From positions 1 to 64,000 of the forward strand of contig NZ_NSGJ01000001.1 of assembly GCF_002286775.1 (NCBI RefSeq): a stretch of DNA of 64,000 nucleotides. The letters run 5' to 3'. The notes under the pieces are model-generated. The model did no database searches. It had not been told where the DNA came from and saw only the letters and a program-made list of their open reading frames with translations. This DNA comes from Myroides sp. N17-2 (GTDB lineage: Bacteria > Bacteroidota > Bacteroidia > Flavobacteriales > Flavobacteriaceae). This document shows, piece after piece, positions 39,689 through 49,098 of the stretch; the first letter of the stretch is position 1; each line of letters begins with the position of its first letter. The translations under genes and the position numbers were made by a program.

Positions 39689-39855
39689 AGCTTAAACCCA
39701 GAATCCGCATTCGACCTATACTACGAACAAATTCTACTTTACATCTCTTTCATTTCTTCTAAAACCATACTATAGTATGCTTTTTTCATAAATTCAGAGC
39801 TGTTTTGTATAATTCATTCTCGTTAATAGGTCTATCGCGTATTCCGGGTTAAACT
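39689..39855 (+). mobile_element. Palindrome-ended element, copy A (MITE-like or structured RNA)
   Basis: This 167-bp stretch shares an ungapped core with copies B (62038-62191) and C (62330-62483): TACTACGAACAAATTCTACT, CTTCTAAAACC and GTTTTGTATAATTCATTCTC. Its ends pair with each other (39689-39708 with 39837-39855, three mismatches and one bulge), although the arm sequence differs from B and C. An internal perfect palindrome CATACTATAGTATG lies at 39766-39779. It has no open frame. Confidence 0.65.
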
Positions 39856-39885
39856 ATACATTCCATCTACTTGATTCCCAATAAA

Positions 39886-39919
39886 AAAGTCACCAACTAC
39901 AGGAGTAATTGGTGACTTT
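39886..39919 (-). terminator. Terminator of mpl
   Basis: Arms AAAGTCACCAA (39886-39896) and TTGGTGACTTT (39909-39919) pair perfectly around a 12-nt loop. On the minus strand a T run follows. It lies 30 bases after the mpl stop. Confidence 0.88.
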
Positions 39920-39949
39920 CATCATCTATTATCGTAACAGATATCTCTA

Positions 39950-41311
39950 TTACTTATTCTTTACGTTATCACTAAAAGCTTGCATATCTAGCCCGCCATA
40001 GTTACCTGAACTCATAAATAACAATACTGAGTTAGCTAAATCTAGTTGATCTAAGTAACTCTTAAAATCACTTGCATTTGTATAAGTTGCTAGTCCTTCT
40101 CGTTTAAACGCGGCTTGCATTTGTTCTTGAGAAATCTCTGGCATATTCTTAATCTTTAATGCATCTAATGAGTAGAACACAACAGCTTCATCTGCCTTGT
40201 CTAATGCACCCTCATACTGAGATAAGAATGCAGAGTTAAGACTACTATAAGTATGCAATTCAAGACATGCTATAACTTTCTTACTTGGATATTGCGCTTT
40301 CACAGCCTCAGTAGTTGCTTTCACTTTACTAGGTGAATGAGCAAAATCTTTATAGATAACAGTATTATCTGTTTCTACAAGTTTTTCTAATCGCTTAGAC
40401 GCTCCTTTAAATGATGCTATCGCCTCATAAAAATCCTCTTCATCTATTCCCATATTCTGACAAATCCACTTCGCACCACTGATATTACTCAAGTTATGCT
40501 TACCGAATACTTCTAATGGCATAGGTCCATCATTAGTATCTAAGTAAGTCTGTTCATTCTCTATGGAATATGAAGGAGTAGTATAAGGTATTCTTCTGAT
40601 AGGATTAACAGTCTCTTCTGCTAACTTCGCTACGATAGGATCTTCCTCATTATATACAAGAATACCTCCGTTAACTATCTTATCAATAAAAATCTTGAAT
40701 TGTTCTACGTAGTTATCAAACGTAGGAAACACATTAATATGATCCCAAGCGATACCACTTAATAACGCTATATTCGGTTGGTAGATGTGAAACTTAGGTC
40801 TAAGATCTAGAGCTGATGATAAATACTCATCCCCCTCGATCAACATAAACTCATTATCAGAAGTAAGATTAACCATACGGTCAAATCCTTCTAACTGTGC
40901 TCCTACTAGATAGTCTACCTCTACATTATGATAGTGCATCACGTGTAATATCATAGAAGTAATGGTAGTCTTTCCGTGTGAACCACCGATAACTACACGA
41001 GTCTTATTCTTAGAATGCTCATAGATAAACTCTGGGTAAGAGTATATAGTCAGTCCTAATTCTTTCGCTTTTAATAACTCAGGGTTATCACCTTTAGCGT
41101 GCATACCAAGTATAATAACATCTATATCATTTGTTATCTTCTCTGGATACCATCCTTCTTCTTTAGGCAATAATCCTTTAGCAGCTAATCTAGATTTAGA
41201 AGGTTCGAAGATAGTATCATCACTACCTGTCACTATATCTCCTTTAGCATGTAAAGCTAAAGCTAGGTTGTGCATTGCACTTCCTCCAATTGCGATAAAA
41301 TGTATACGCAT
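39950..41311 (-). CDS. mpl: Murein peptide ligase Mpl
   Basis: Recycles cell-wall tripeptide by joining L-Ala-gamma-D-Glu-meso-DAP to UDP-MurNAc. At 453 residues it has the Mur-ligase N-terminal domain (MRIHFIAIGGSAMHNLALAL), the ATP-binding loop GGSHGKTTITSMILH, the central domain (GIAWDHINVFPTFDNYVEQF), and the C-terminal ligase domain with YKDFAHSPSKVKATTEAVK. The start differs from MurC and matches Mpl. It stands as a single-gene unit. Confidence 0.9.
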   Translation of the reverse strand: MRIHFIAIGGSAMHNLALALHAKGDIVTGSDDTIFEPSKSRLAAKGLLPKEEGWYPEKITNDIDVIILGMHAKGDNPELLKAKELGLTIYSYPEFIYEHSKNKTRVVIGGSHGKTTITSMILHVMHYHNVEVDYLVGAQLEGFDRMVNLTSDNEFMLIEGDEYLSSALDLRPKFHIYQPNIALLSGIAWDHINVFPTFDNYVEQFKIFIDKIVNGGILVYNEEDPIVAKLAEETVNPIRRIPYTTPSYSIENEQTYLDTNDGPMPLEVFGKHNLSNISGAKWICQNMGIDEEDFYEAIASFKGASKRLEKLVETDNTVIYKDFAHSPSKVKATTEAVKAQYPSKKVIACLELHTYSSLNSAFLSQYEGALDKADEAVVFYSLDALKIKNMPEISQEQMQAAFKREGLATYTNASDFKSYLDQLDLANSVLLFMSSGNYGGLDMQAFSDNVKNK

Positions 41312-41466
41312 TATATATTTCTTTTGACTTTTAGTATTCTAATTCAATACGTAAAAATACGACTTTATTACATTTAACACTCTTTTGATTTAAATATCTT
41401 ATTACTGATTTTCATCAATCCACCTTGACTGTTAAAAGAATATTAATATCTTTATCAAAAAAAACT

Positions 41467-41904
41467 ATGCAAAACAATAATTACCCTCCTCCTGCTCCAA
41501 CACAGCAAACATCTGTATTAGGAATCATATCATTAGTATTCGCTATAATAGCACTAGTTGTCTCATTCATACCTTGTTTTGGGTACTTCGCTATTTTTAT
41601 TGCACTAGTCCCTATAATTGCTTCTATTGTGGTATTAGTTCAAGCTAAAAAAACAGGAGAACCAAAAGGTCTTGCTATTGCAGGTTTAGCCATTGGAGGT
41701 GTTGCCTTATTAATTGGTCTGTTTTGGGGAATTCTATTAGGTGGTTTTACTAGTCAACTACAAAAAGATCTTAATAATCACGATTATTATGATACTACTG
41801 ATTCTATAGAAGAGCCTTATTATCAAGAAGAGGAAGCTGAGGATACTGATGTAGAAATATTTACTGAAGATACTGATACTACTGCACAAGATACTAACCA
41901 ATAG
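41467..41904 (+). CDS. DUF4190-type small membrane protein
   Basis: A 145-residue protein starting at the ATG MQNNNYPPPAPTQQTSVLGI; the longer in-frame version begins with TTG and is less likely. A proline-rich head is followed by two hydrophobic segments (GIISLVFAIIALVVSFIPCF and IAGLAIGGVALLIGLFWGIL) separated by a short basic loop with KKTGEPKG, a pattern found in DUF4190 proteins. The last 40 residues are very acidic (DSIEEPYYQEEEAEDTD). Function is unknown. Confidence 0.75.
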   Translation: MQNNNYPPPAPTQQTSVLGIISLVFAIIALVVSFIPCFGYFAIFIALVPIIASIVVLVQAKKTGEPKGLAIAGLAIGGVALLIGLFWGILLGGFTSQLQKDLNNHDYYDTTDSIEEPYYQEEEAEDTDVEIFTEDTDTTAQDTNQ

Positions 41905-41910
41905 TTATCA

Positions 41911-42297
41911 GTGAAGAAGAGTTCTCCGTATTTTATCATCAATGTAAGTTTTGCAGTATTACTCTCCGTAATGTTTCTATATCTATACTTTATAGATAGT
42001 TTAGATATTAACGAATTGCGGATCAAATCATCTTGCGAAAGCTTACCTGAATACTTATGTAAAAGCAGAGGACTTACTAGAGACTTTATCTCTATACTTC
42101 ACAACAGAGGTAATACTACATATCTTATCAATCCTTATAGTATAAAGATATTTTTGTTTTTCTTATACTGTTGGATAAGTAGAATACTGATTTCATTACT
42201 TCCATACCGATGGACTAGTAGAGTATTGATCACTATTGATATCATCCTCATAAGTATATTCTTTTTAATAGCCTTTTTACCGTTGGTAATACTATAG
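41911..42297 (+). CDS. Uncharacterised small membrane protein
   Basis: A 128-residue protein with an apparent GTG start 6 bases after the DUF4190 gene. It has three hydrophobic segments (IINVSFAVLLSVMFLYLYFI, a segment around FLFFLYCWISRILISLL, and IDIILISIFFLIAFLPLVIL) and no recognisable domain. Probably cotranscribed with the preceding gene, and terminated by the long hairpin at 42307. Confidence 0.6.
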   Translation: MKKSSPYFIINVSFAVLLSVMFLYLYFIDSLDINELRIKSSCESLPEYLCKSRGLTRDFISILHNRGNTTYLINPYSIKIFLFFLYCWISRILISLLPYRWTSRVLITIDIILISIFFLIAFLPLVIL

Positions 42298-42306
42298 GCT
42301 TTTATC

Positions 42307-42367
42307 AAAATACAACCCATAAAAAAAAGCTCAAGTCACCTTGAGCTTTTTTTATGGGTTGTATTTT
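42307..42367. terminator. Very long bidirectional terminator hairpin
   Basis: Arms of 29 and 28 bases (42307-42335 and 42340-42367) pair along their full length with a single 1-base bulge (eight A against seven T) and a 4-nt loop. It closes both the plus-strand small membrane genes and the minus-strand 772-residue gene, whose stop codon overlaps its right end. Confidence 0.85.
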
Positions 42368-44684
42368 ATTCTATTCCTAAATATTTTCTAAAGTAACCAC
42401 ATTCCTTGATTACCTCCTGGTAATACTTCGTATCACTATAATTATTCTTTAAGTCTACGAATCCTTTCCACTTCTTAAACATAACAGCATCTCCCCATCC
42501 ACCACTGTAGTAATCACCACTGTGGTATGTCAAAGTATAGAAATCATTTCGTTCTAATTTAGCTTCGAAGTAGGCTAACTTAGCTTTCTGTTCTTTAGTT
42601 GTTGTATTCTTTTTAGCGATGTCATAATACTTACGAGCATTGCGCATATTTAGAATATTAGAACGGTTACCTGTACTGATTGTATTACTTCCATACTCAT
42701 CCCAGATACTATTATAGTAAAAACTACGTCCGTTACCAAAATATGTAACATTATAGAATGCGTTCCCTACTAGCATTGCATTATTAAAGACATCTACACC
42801 ATTAGCTACATTGCTCTCCATCTCTTTTAGTTTCTCTAAGAACGATAACTTAGTATATACTGTAGTCTGCTTAGCAGCGTGGTCACAGTCATTACAGTCC
42901 TTAATCTTACCATTAAACGGATTGCCATATAGCTGACTAGAACTATACGTCATCTCTGTATAGTCATCATCATACATATTTTTCTTCTTAACTGGCTTTG
43001 CCTTTTTCATTTCAACGATTGCCTCATCTATCTTATCTTCATAGAATAGGTGAATAGCGCGACTCTCATATATATCACTTAAGTTAAACTGATATAGTGA
43101 TGCAAACAATGACTCTATCCCAGAATGATTAGTACGCAATAGGAAGTTCTCCATAGCCACTGACTGCTTGCCGTCTTTATAATACTCTACTCCTTTTGAA
43201 TTTAGTATCTCAGACATAATAGCATTACCTTGTTCCTTATATACCACAGACAGAAACTGACGTATCCATCCTGCTGCATATTCATATCTAAAAGGATCAC
43301 TATAGTCATTCTTAACTAAATCAACATATACCCATTTTAATTCAGGTAGCAACTTCTCTTCTGTACTCTTATCCAACTTCTTGATTTGAGACACAGTATT
43401 AATAAGTGCAAATAATCTCACTTGCTCTTCAAGTAGTTTATCACCTTTCTTTACATAAGCACTTGCTTCTTCGATTTGTTTCGTAGCACTTTTATAATCA
43501 CCTTGGAAGATATCCATATATCCTGCTGCTAATTTCCAAAGTACAGGGTTAGCAACATCTTGAGGTTTATCAGCTATAGTCTTAACCCACTTCAGTGTAT
43601 TCTGATCTATTTTCTTCTTAATAGCTTTGAAGTACTCATCACGAGATTTAAAACTACTCTCTGTAAACACATTTACTTCTTGCTCCTGAAGGTTCACCCA
43701 TCTAGTCAATACATAATCTATATGCGGACTTTTCGGATTCACTTCATAAGCATTCTTCATTGATTCTCCTAAATCTCCATAGTATCCCATAATCGCCCAA
43801 ATAGCTGCTTTTACTTCTTTATCAGAAGTACTATTAACTATCTTAGTCATCGTAGGTTTATCTAATGGCTTAAAGTTATATAAGGCTACTTGACGCATAG
43901 AAGGTTCCTTGTCAAATACCGTTGCATATAGCACATTAGACTTCATAAAGTCTGCCTTCTCATAATGAGCTCCTGCTACATAAGACATCGCTCTATAGTA
44001 TAGTGTATTGTGAGGTTGGCTACTCGCTGTAGTTTCAAAGTAAGATATAGCACTTCCCTTATCTGCTGAATAGAACTTCGCTTTCATCACCTGAAACCAC
44101 ATTCTGTTCATATAGAAAGTATCTTTCTTATCCATCTTCTCATAGAAACTCTGAACTTTGGCTACATAATCATTTGGCAATTGATCTCTTAATTGCTTTT
44201 CATAATTCCAATATTCAAAGTCTTGTGCAGAGTATTGTTCTATTGTTTTAGCGAAGTTTAAAAAGTTAATAAAGTTCTCTACTTTCTTATTCTTTAAATC
44301 TAAGTCATAGATGCTACTTCTCTTTTTCCCTTTTTTAAGTTCACTGTAAATAGTGTGCATTGTCCCTATCTCAAACTCGTTTGAGACTAAACATTCTTTT
44401 ACTACAGCCTCAGGAATAGCATTGCCTAAATACTTTACCCAATCACTTACTATATCATCATTATACATCCCTGTATTAAACATATATGCACCATCGTAAA
44501 AACGCTCACTAGGTGCAAAAAATAAAGGCTTGTATGACTTATCTACAAACGCTTCTGGTGTAAAACTAGATAGAGACGAATAACTCCACCATCCATCAGC
44601 ACATCCATAAGAGTAAACCCCTGCTCCCAATAGCAGTGATAAACTACTTACATATAATAATCTCTTTCCAAACTTCTTTTTCAT
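42366..44684 (-). CDS. Large exported protein of unknown function
   Basis: I do not recognise this 772-residue protein. It begins with a hydrophobic signal-like segment (RLLYVSSLSLLLGAGVYSYG) ending in Cys, so it may be a lipoprotein, and is then soluble and helical with TPR-like spacing (ALYNFKPLDKPTMTKIVNST, AIWAIMGYYGDLGESMKNAY). The C-terminal third contains NGKIKDCNDCDHAA. Its start overlaps the preceding gene (44644-45648) by 41 bases in another frame, so the two are translationally coupled. Confidence 0.65.
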   Translation of the reverse strand: MKKKFGKRLLYVSSLSLLLGAGVYSYGCADGWWSYSSLSSFTPEAFVDKSYKPLFFAPSERFYDGAYMFNTGMYNDDIVSDWVKYLGNAIPEAVVKECLVSNEFEIGTMHTIYSELKKGKKRSSIYDLDLKNKKVENFINFLNFAKTIEQYSAQDFEYWNYEKQLRDQLPNDYVAKVQSFYEKMDKKDTFYMNRMWFQVMKAKFYSADKGSAISYFETTASSQPHNTLYYRAMSYVAGAHYEKADFMKSNVLYATVFDKEPSMRQVALYNFKPLDKPTMTKIVNSTSDKEVKAAIWAIMGYYGDLGESMKNAYEVNPKSPHIDYVLTRWVNLQEQEVNVFTESSFKSRDEYFKAIKKKIDQNTLKWVKTIADKPQDVANPVLWKLAAGYMDIFQGDYKSATKQIEEASAYVKKGDKLLEEQVRLFALINTVSQIKKLDKSTEEKLLPELKWVYVDLVKNDYSDPFRYEYAAGWIRQFLSVVYKEQGNAIMSEILNSKGVEYYKDGKQSVAMENFLLRTNHSGIESLFASLYQFNLSDIYESRAIHLFYEDKIDEAIVEMKKAKPVKKKNMYDDDYTEMTYSSSQLYGNPFNGKIKDCNDCDHAAKQTTVYTKLSFLEKLKEMESNVANGVDVFNNAMLVGNAFYNVTYFGNGRSFYYNSIWDEYGSNTISTGNRSNILNMRNARKYYDIAKKNTTTKEQKAKLAYFEAKLERNDFYTLTYHSGDYYSGGWGDAVMFKKWKGFVDLKNNYSDTKYYQEVIKECGYFRKYLGIE

Positions 44685-45648
44685 AATAAGGAATATTTCT
44701 TGAATTTAAATCATATAATATAATCTCAGATGGACATTTCCCACTTGCCTTCTGAAGATCTTGTTTCATTTCTAATAACTGCTCACTAGTTGTCGTTTCA
44801 ACTTTAATCTGATCCCCTACCAAGAATAGCTGACCGAAGTACACCCCTTCTTCTTCTACGACATACCTAATACTATCCATTTTCTTAAAAGCAGCTATCT
44901 TCTCCACATCACTTGTTCTAACCCTACTGATCATACGCAACACTTTATTCTCTCGGGTATGTATCGCCCAAGCGTATATCGGTAAAGCATACTTCAGTTC
45001 TAATGGATAATCAGCTAGAGCTCCTATATACTTCTTCCCTATATTTCTATCGTAAATAGAGTTAAGTGTGTCTGAAGCAATAGTTCCCATATTATAATAC
45101 ATCAGTACTCCATAATTCACTTTCGGAATACCAGTCTTGCTAGCATATTTCACTTGGTGTAATCGGATAGTAGACGACACTTCCCAGTTGCTCTCTTTCT
45201 TTATTTGTTCAATCAATTCGAAGAATGAATCTTTACTCTTTAGACTCCAGTCGCAGTCAAGTTGTATCTCATCTGTCACGATATGATTATGCTTATTAAT
45301 CTGATTGATATAATCTATAATTTTCTTCGCTAATCCACGATCCACTCTTCCGTTTAACAACACATCATTCTTAATATAAACAACAGGTATTATCTCTAGA
45401 TTAGGAACAGAATCTTTAAACTGGATAGGGCGAATAGGTATTGTATTATCCACCTTTAGTCCAATATCAAAATAGCGGATATACAACCTCTCTACTTCTA
45501 AGTCTTTTAGAGTAGATCGTTCTAATGAATCAAGTTGAAAATTCGTTCGCCAATAGTAAAAAGACAACTTCGTATCTACTTGATTGTCTTTCTTAAAACC
45601 ACAGCCTACTACTAGCAAAAGGCATAGAAATAACACATACTTTTTCAT
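44644..45648 (-). CDS. DUF3142-like exported lipoprotein with TIM-barrel features
   Basis: A 334-residue protein with a lipoprotein signal (FLCLLLVVGCGFKKD; Cys16). The body reads YYWRTNFQLDSLE, then RLYIRYFDIGLKVD, EIQLDCDWSLKSKDSFFEL, STIRLHQVKY and LMYYNMGTI. This order of strand ends, including a DxDW motif followed by a YYNMG strand, resembles glycoside-hydrolase TIM barrels and DUF3142 proteins. I infer a sugar-related surface role with low certainty. It is the first gene of a coupled pair with the 772-residue protein. Confidence 0.6.
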   Translation of the reverse strand: MKKYVLFLCLLLVVGCGFKKDNQVDTKLSFYYWRTNFQLDSLERSTLKDLEVERLYIRYFDIGLKVDNTIPIRPIQFKDSVPNLEIIPVVYIKNDVLLNGRVDRGLAKKIIDYINQINKHNHIVTDEIQLDCDWSLKSKDSFFELIEQIKKESNWEVSSTIRLHQVKYASKTGIPKVNYGVLMYYNMGTIASDTLNSIYDRNIGKKYIGALADYPLELKYALPIYAWAIHTRENKVLRMISRVRTSDVEKIAAFKKMDSIRYVVEEEGVYFGQLFLVGDQIKVETTTSEQLLEMKQDLQKASGKCPSEIILYDLNSRNIPYYEKEVWKEIIICK

Positions 45649-45686
45649 ACTGTAAACTTAAACTACGGTTCAGATATGAACAAAAA

Positions 45687-45713
45687 AAAACGCCTAAATA
45701 AATTAGGCGTTTT
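45687..45713 (-). terminator. Terminator of the S46 peptidase gene
   Basis: Arms AAAACGCCTAA (45687-45697) and TTAGGCGTTTT (45703-45713) pair perfectly around a 5-nt loop. On the minus strand a T run follows, 19 bases after the stop. Confidence 0.88.
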
Positions 45714-45731
45714 GAATTTTAACATAGTTGA

Positions 45732-47885
45732 CTATTTAATAACAGTCATCTCATCTACGATATGTTTAGCATCAGCGAACTTGTCTATGATGAATAATAC
45801 ATAACGTATATCTACGTTTATAGTACGTTGTAATTTTGGGTCATAGATAACATCTCCAGCCATAGCCTCAATATTACCATCGAATGCAAGACCGATCAAC
45901 TCTCCTTTTCCATTTAATACTGGAGAACCTGAGTTACCTCCTGTAATATCGTGGTTAGTTAAGAAGTTAACTGGCATATGTCCTGCTTTATCAGCATACA
46001 CACCATAGTCTTTTGCTTTGTATAAGTCGATTAACTTTTGAGGTACTGCGAACTCTTCATCACCAGCTTTGTGTTTAGCGATAGTTCCTTTTAAGGTAGT
46101 AAACCAGTTCTCTTTAGCATCGTTAACTTTATTTCCTCTAGGAAGATCTTTTACTGTTCCATATGTTAAACGCAATGTAGAGTTAGCATCTGGATAGTAT
46201 TTACCTGTTGGGTTACTTTTCTGAACACCATCTACGAATAGTCTATATGCTTTTTGGAACTTATCTTCTAAAGCAGCTAATTCATCAGACTTCGCTCTAT
46301 TGTACTCCATAATAGCTAGAGACAATTTGAACATTGGATCACGAGAGATAGCTACACCTTTAGGATTAGCTAAGAACGCATCGATAGATTCGATATCAGC
46401 AAATACACTCTTCTCGAAAATCTCATCCACATATCTTTCGAAATCACCATTGTACTCAGTATTGATTTGAGTTACAAAAGGAGCTATCTCATAACCTGTA
46501 GATTTTGTAGCATATAAAGCTAATTGCTTTGCTAGCATTTCTCTTTCTAAAGGCTCATATTTACCATCATAAATACTATTAATATACTCTTTAAATTCTG
46601 GTAACATCTCTGCTCTCTTCTTCTCATCAGCAGCTACATAAGCATCCATTCCTCCAGCTAATCTGTATGGAGCAGACACTAATCCAGAAGTACGCATCAT
46701 AGTCATTAAGTAATTATCGTGTCTTGATTTCTCATTAGTAGCTTTATACCACGCATTGATATCACCGATTACATTACCATACTTAGCAACATTCTCTTTC
46801 TTAGAAGCCCATTTTTGGAACTCTTCCTCTGCTTTCGTTTTAGTCGCTACAGTTTGATGTTGCGTTAAAGCATCAATCATCCCTTGACGGTTTTTCCAGT
46901 AGTTAGCTACACCAGCATATTTAGATGCATAATTAAGACGTACAGCATCATTAGAAGCCATATATTTCTTCATTACATCCATTCCTAGTTTAGATCCTTC
47001 TACCCAAGCTGGATAAGCATATTTGATATTTTGTTCTACACCTTGAGCTGGCATCCATCTGTTTGTTCTTCCTGGATATCCTAAGATCATAGAGAAATCA
47101 CCCTCTTGAATACCTGTGATAGATACTGGTAAATGGTGTTTAGGTACCATCGGTACGTTATTAGCAGAATACTCTGCTGGGTTACCATTCTTATCTGTGT
47201 AAACACGGAATAAAGAGAAATCTCCAGTGTGACGTGGCCACTCCCAGTTATCAGTATCTCCACCGAATTTACCGATGCTATTAGGAGGTGTTCCTACTAA
47301 ACGTACATCATTGTAATCTTGGTATACGAAGTAATAAAACTCATTCCCTTGAAAGAAAGATTTTACAGACACAGTATATTTACCATCTCCATCATTCTCT
47401 TTTTGAATCTTAGCTATTTCTTGATTGATAGCTTTCTCTCTTTCTAACTCTGTCATTTTATCATTAACAACACTTAAGATACGTTTAGAAACGTCATCCA
47501 TTCTAACGAAGAAACGAACTGACAATCCCTTTGCTTGACGCTCAGTTGCTTTGTCTTTTGCCCAGAAACCATTTGTTAAGATATCATCCTCCGGAGTTGA
47601 TAGATTAGCGATCTTATCATATCCACAGTGGTGATTAGTCAACACTAAACCTTGATTAGAAATAATCTCAGCAGTACATCCTCCATCGAATTGAACTATA
47701 GCATCTTTTAATGAATGATTATTAATACTATAAATCTCTTCAGACGTTAACTTAAGTCCCATCTTTTGCATATCACGCTGATTCAAGCGCTCTATAAACA
47801 TCAAGAACCACATTCCCTCATCAGCCTTTACCGTTGTAGGTATCGCTAGGATAAATGCAGTTAAAAATAAAATTATTTTTTTCAT
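45732..47885 (-). CDS. S46 family dipeptidyl-peptidase (DPP7-like)
   Basis: A periplasmic serine exopeptidase that removes dipeptides from the N-terminus of oligopeptides, feeding peptide catabolism. At 717 residues it starts with the signal MKKIILFLTAFILAIPTTVKA; a longer in-frame start adds 15 residues before the signal and is unlikely. The triad is seen as His in LTNHHCGYD, Asp in GGDTDNWEWPRHTGDFS and Ser in GGNSGSPVLN. The specificity position shortly after reads FDGN, with Gly as in DPP7 (hydrophobic P1), not Arg as in DPP11. Confidence 0.9.
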   Translation of the reverse strand: MKKIILFLTAFILAIPTTVKADEGMWFLMFIERLNQRDMQKMGLKLTSEEIYSINNHSLKDAIVQFDGGCTAEIISNQGLVLTNHHCGYDKIANLSTPEDDILTNGFWAKDKATERQAKGLSVRFFVRMDDVSKRILSVVNDKMTELEREKAINQEIAKIQKENDGDGKYTVSVKSFFQGNEFYYFVYQDYNDVRLVGTPPNSIGKFGGDTDNWEWPRHTGDFSLFRVYTDKNGNPAEYSANNVPMVPKHHLPVSITGIQEGDFSMILGYPGRTNRWMPAQGVEQNIKYAYPAWVEGSKLGMDVMKKYMASNDAVRLNYASKYAGVANYWKNRQGMIDALTQHQTVATKTKAEEEFQKWASKKENVAKYGNVIGDINAWYKATNEKSRHDNYLMTMMRTSGLVSAPYRLAGGMDAYVAADEKKRAEMLPEFKEYINSIYDGKYEPLEREMLAKQLALYATKSTGYEIAPFVTQINTEYNGDFERYVDEIFEKSVFADIESIDAFLANPKGVAISRDPMFKLSLAIMEYNRAKSDELAALEDKFQKAYRLFVDGVQKSNPTGKYYPDANSTLRLTYGTVKDLPRGNKVNDAKENWFTTLKGTIAKHKAGDEEFAVPQKLIDLYKAKDYGVYADKAGHMPVNFLTNHDITGGNSGSPVLNGKGELIGLAFDGNIEAMAGDVIYDPKLQRTINVDIRYVLFIIDKFADAKHIVDEMTVIK

Positions 47886-47969
47886 ATTAATTAGTATGTT
47901 AGAAATGCGAAGATAAATGTTATTCAACAATTTCGTCTTCTATTAGGGTAATTATTCAAATTATGTCAC

Positions 47970-48344
47970 TTATTCCTCACTTTCGTCTTTAGGACAGCTA
48001 CGCGGAATATTATTTCTATTGTCATATTTGTCTTGCAATTCATCTACAACAGACCTTTTCCACAACTTTATCCCTGTTATATATGCACTCCTTGCAATCA
48101 AGAATGCCGCAACAGGTGAAGTAATAAACAAGAAGAAAACGATCGCAAGTACTTTAGTTGTCGTAGAGAACTCTGCAAAGTGTATTGCTGCTCCTGTTAA
48201 AATACAACCTATACCTAATGTAGCTGCTTTAATCGTAATCGATAGTCTTGTATAAAAATCAGGCATCCTCACTATTCCGATAGAAGCTATCAATACAAAC
48301 ACTGCTCCTACAGTGCTTAATATCATAATAAACATATCAATCAT
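47970..48344 (-). CDS. mrpG: Mrp antiporter subunit G
   Basis: Small membrane subunit of the multisubunit Na+(K+)/H+ antiporter (124 residues). It has three hydrophobic segments, with SIGIVRMPDFYTRLSITIKA and AATLGIGCILTGAAIHFA typical of MrpG/PhaG. Last gene of the operon; its start overlaps mrpF by 8 bases. Confidence 0.92.
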   Translation of the reverse strand: MIDMFIMILSTVGAVFVLIASIGIVRMPDFYTRLSITIKAATLGIGCILTGAAIHFAEFSTTTKVLAIVFFLFITSPVAAFLIARSAYITGIKLWKRSVVDELQDKYDNRNNIPRSCPKDESEE

Positions 48345-48612
48345 CTCTATTTCTCTTTATTAAGTAATTAGAAAAAGCTACTGTACTCAAAAAGGCAATC
48401 AGTGCAAGAATCATCGCTACGTCTAAAAACACAGGATCATCTGCTATCAAACTAAATACACCGATAACACCAACTCCTACAGTAATCAGCAAATCCAATG
48501 CTACTACTCTATCTGCTACAGTAGGTCCTTTTAAAAAACGAATAAATATAAGGACTAAAGACAAACTTAATATGGGCATTATCACATATATAAAATACTC
48601 TTCTACTGTCAT
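48337..48612 (-). CDS. mrpF: Mrp antiporter subunit F
   Basis: A 91-residue protein with three hydrophobic segments. RFLKGPTVADRVVALDLLIT is the MrpF/PhaF signature. It overlaps mrpE by 4 bases and mrpG by 8. Confidence 0.92.
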   Translation of the reverse strand: MTVEEYFIYVIMPILSLSLVLIFIRFLKGPTVADRVVALDLLITVGVGVIGVFSLIADDPVFLDVAMILALIAFLSTVAFSNYLIKRNRDD

Positions 48613-49091
48613 CGTAATATCTCTAATAGTTTAGTTTCTGTTCTTTTCTTTAAGTTCTTGATGAACTTCTTTTTATCTGTTAGATACATTGTATGTATAT
48701 ACACATAACTCTTATCTTCAGCTATATCGATTACCATCGTTCCAGGTGTCAATGCGATAATATTGGTCAACATTGTAATCTCAAAATCAGTCTTAGCATC
48801 TAAGTGATATTTGATAATACCAGGTGTAGTATGATATTTAGGGGTCATTACATCTATCGCTACTCTTAAGTTCGCCTCCATCATATCATACAAAAAGTAT
48901 AAGATAAAGATCAATATCTTAGGCACGCGATAGAAGTACTGCTTATCCACATCTTTAGAACGGCGTGTCAACATCCATAGAATGAAGAAACCTGCGACAC
49001 TACCAAAGATAAAGTTGGAGTAATTCAGTTGTCCAGTTAATGCTACCCAGACAAACATCAGTAATAAATTAAGTAAAAAATACTTTAGCAT
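48609..49091 (-). CDS. mrpE: Mrp antiporter subunit E
   Basis: A 160-residue membrane subunit. It has an N-terminal hydrophobic pair, then a cytoplasmic half containing the family stretch LTNIIALTPGTMVIDIAEDK. It lies 7 bases after mrpD and overlaps mrpF by 4. Confidence 0.92.
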   Translation of the reverse strand: MLKYFLLNLLLMFVWVALTGQLNYSNFIFGSVAGFFILWMLTRRSKDVDKQYFYRVPKILIFILYFLYDMMEANLRVAIDVMTPKYHTTPGIIKYHLDAKTDFEITMLTNIIALTPGTMVIDIAEDKSYVYIHTMYLTDKKKFIKNLKKRTETKLLEILR

Positions 49092-49098
49092 AACTCTT

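Noticed and set aside
47886..47930. N-terminal extension of the S46 peptidase
   Set aside because: It would place 15 residues before a normal signal peptide.
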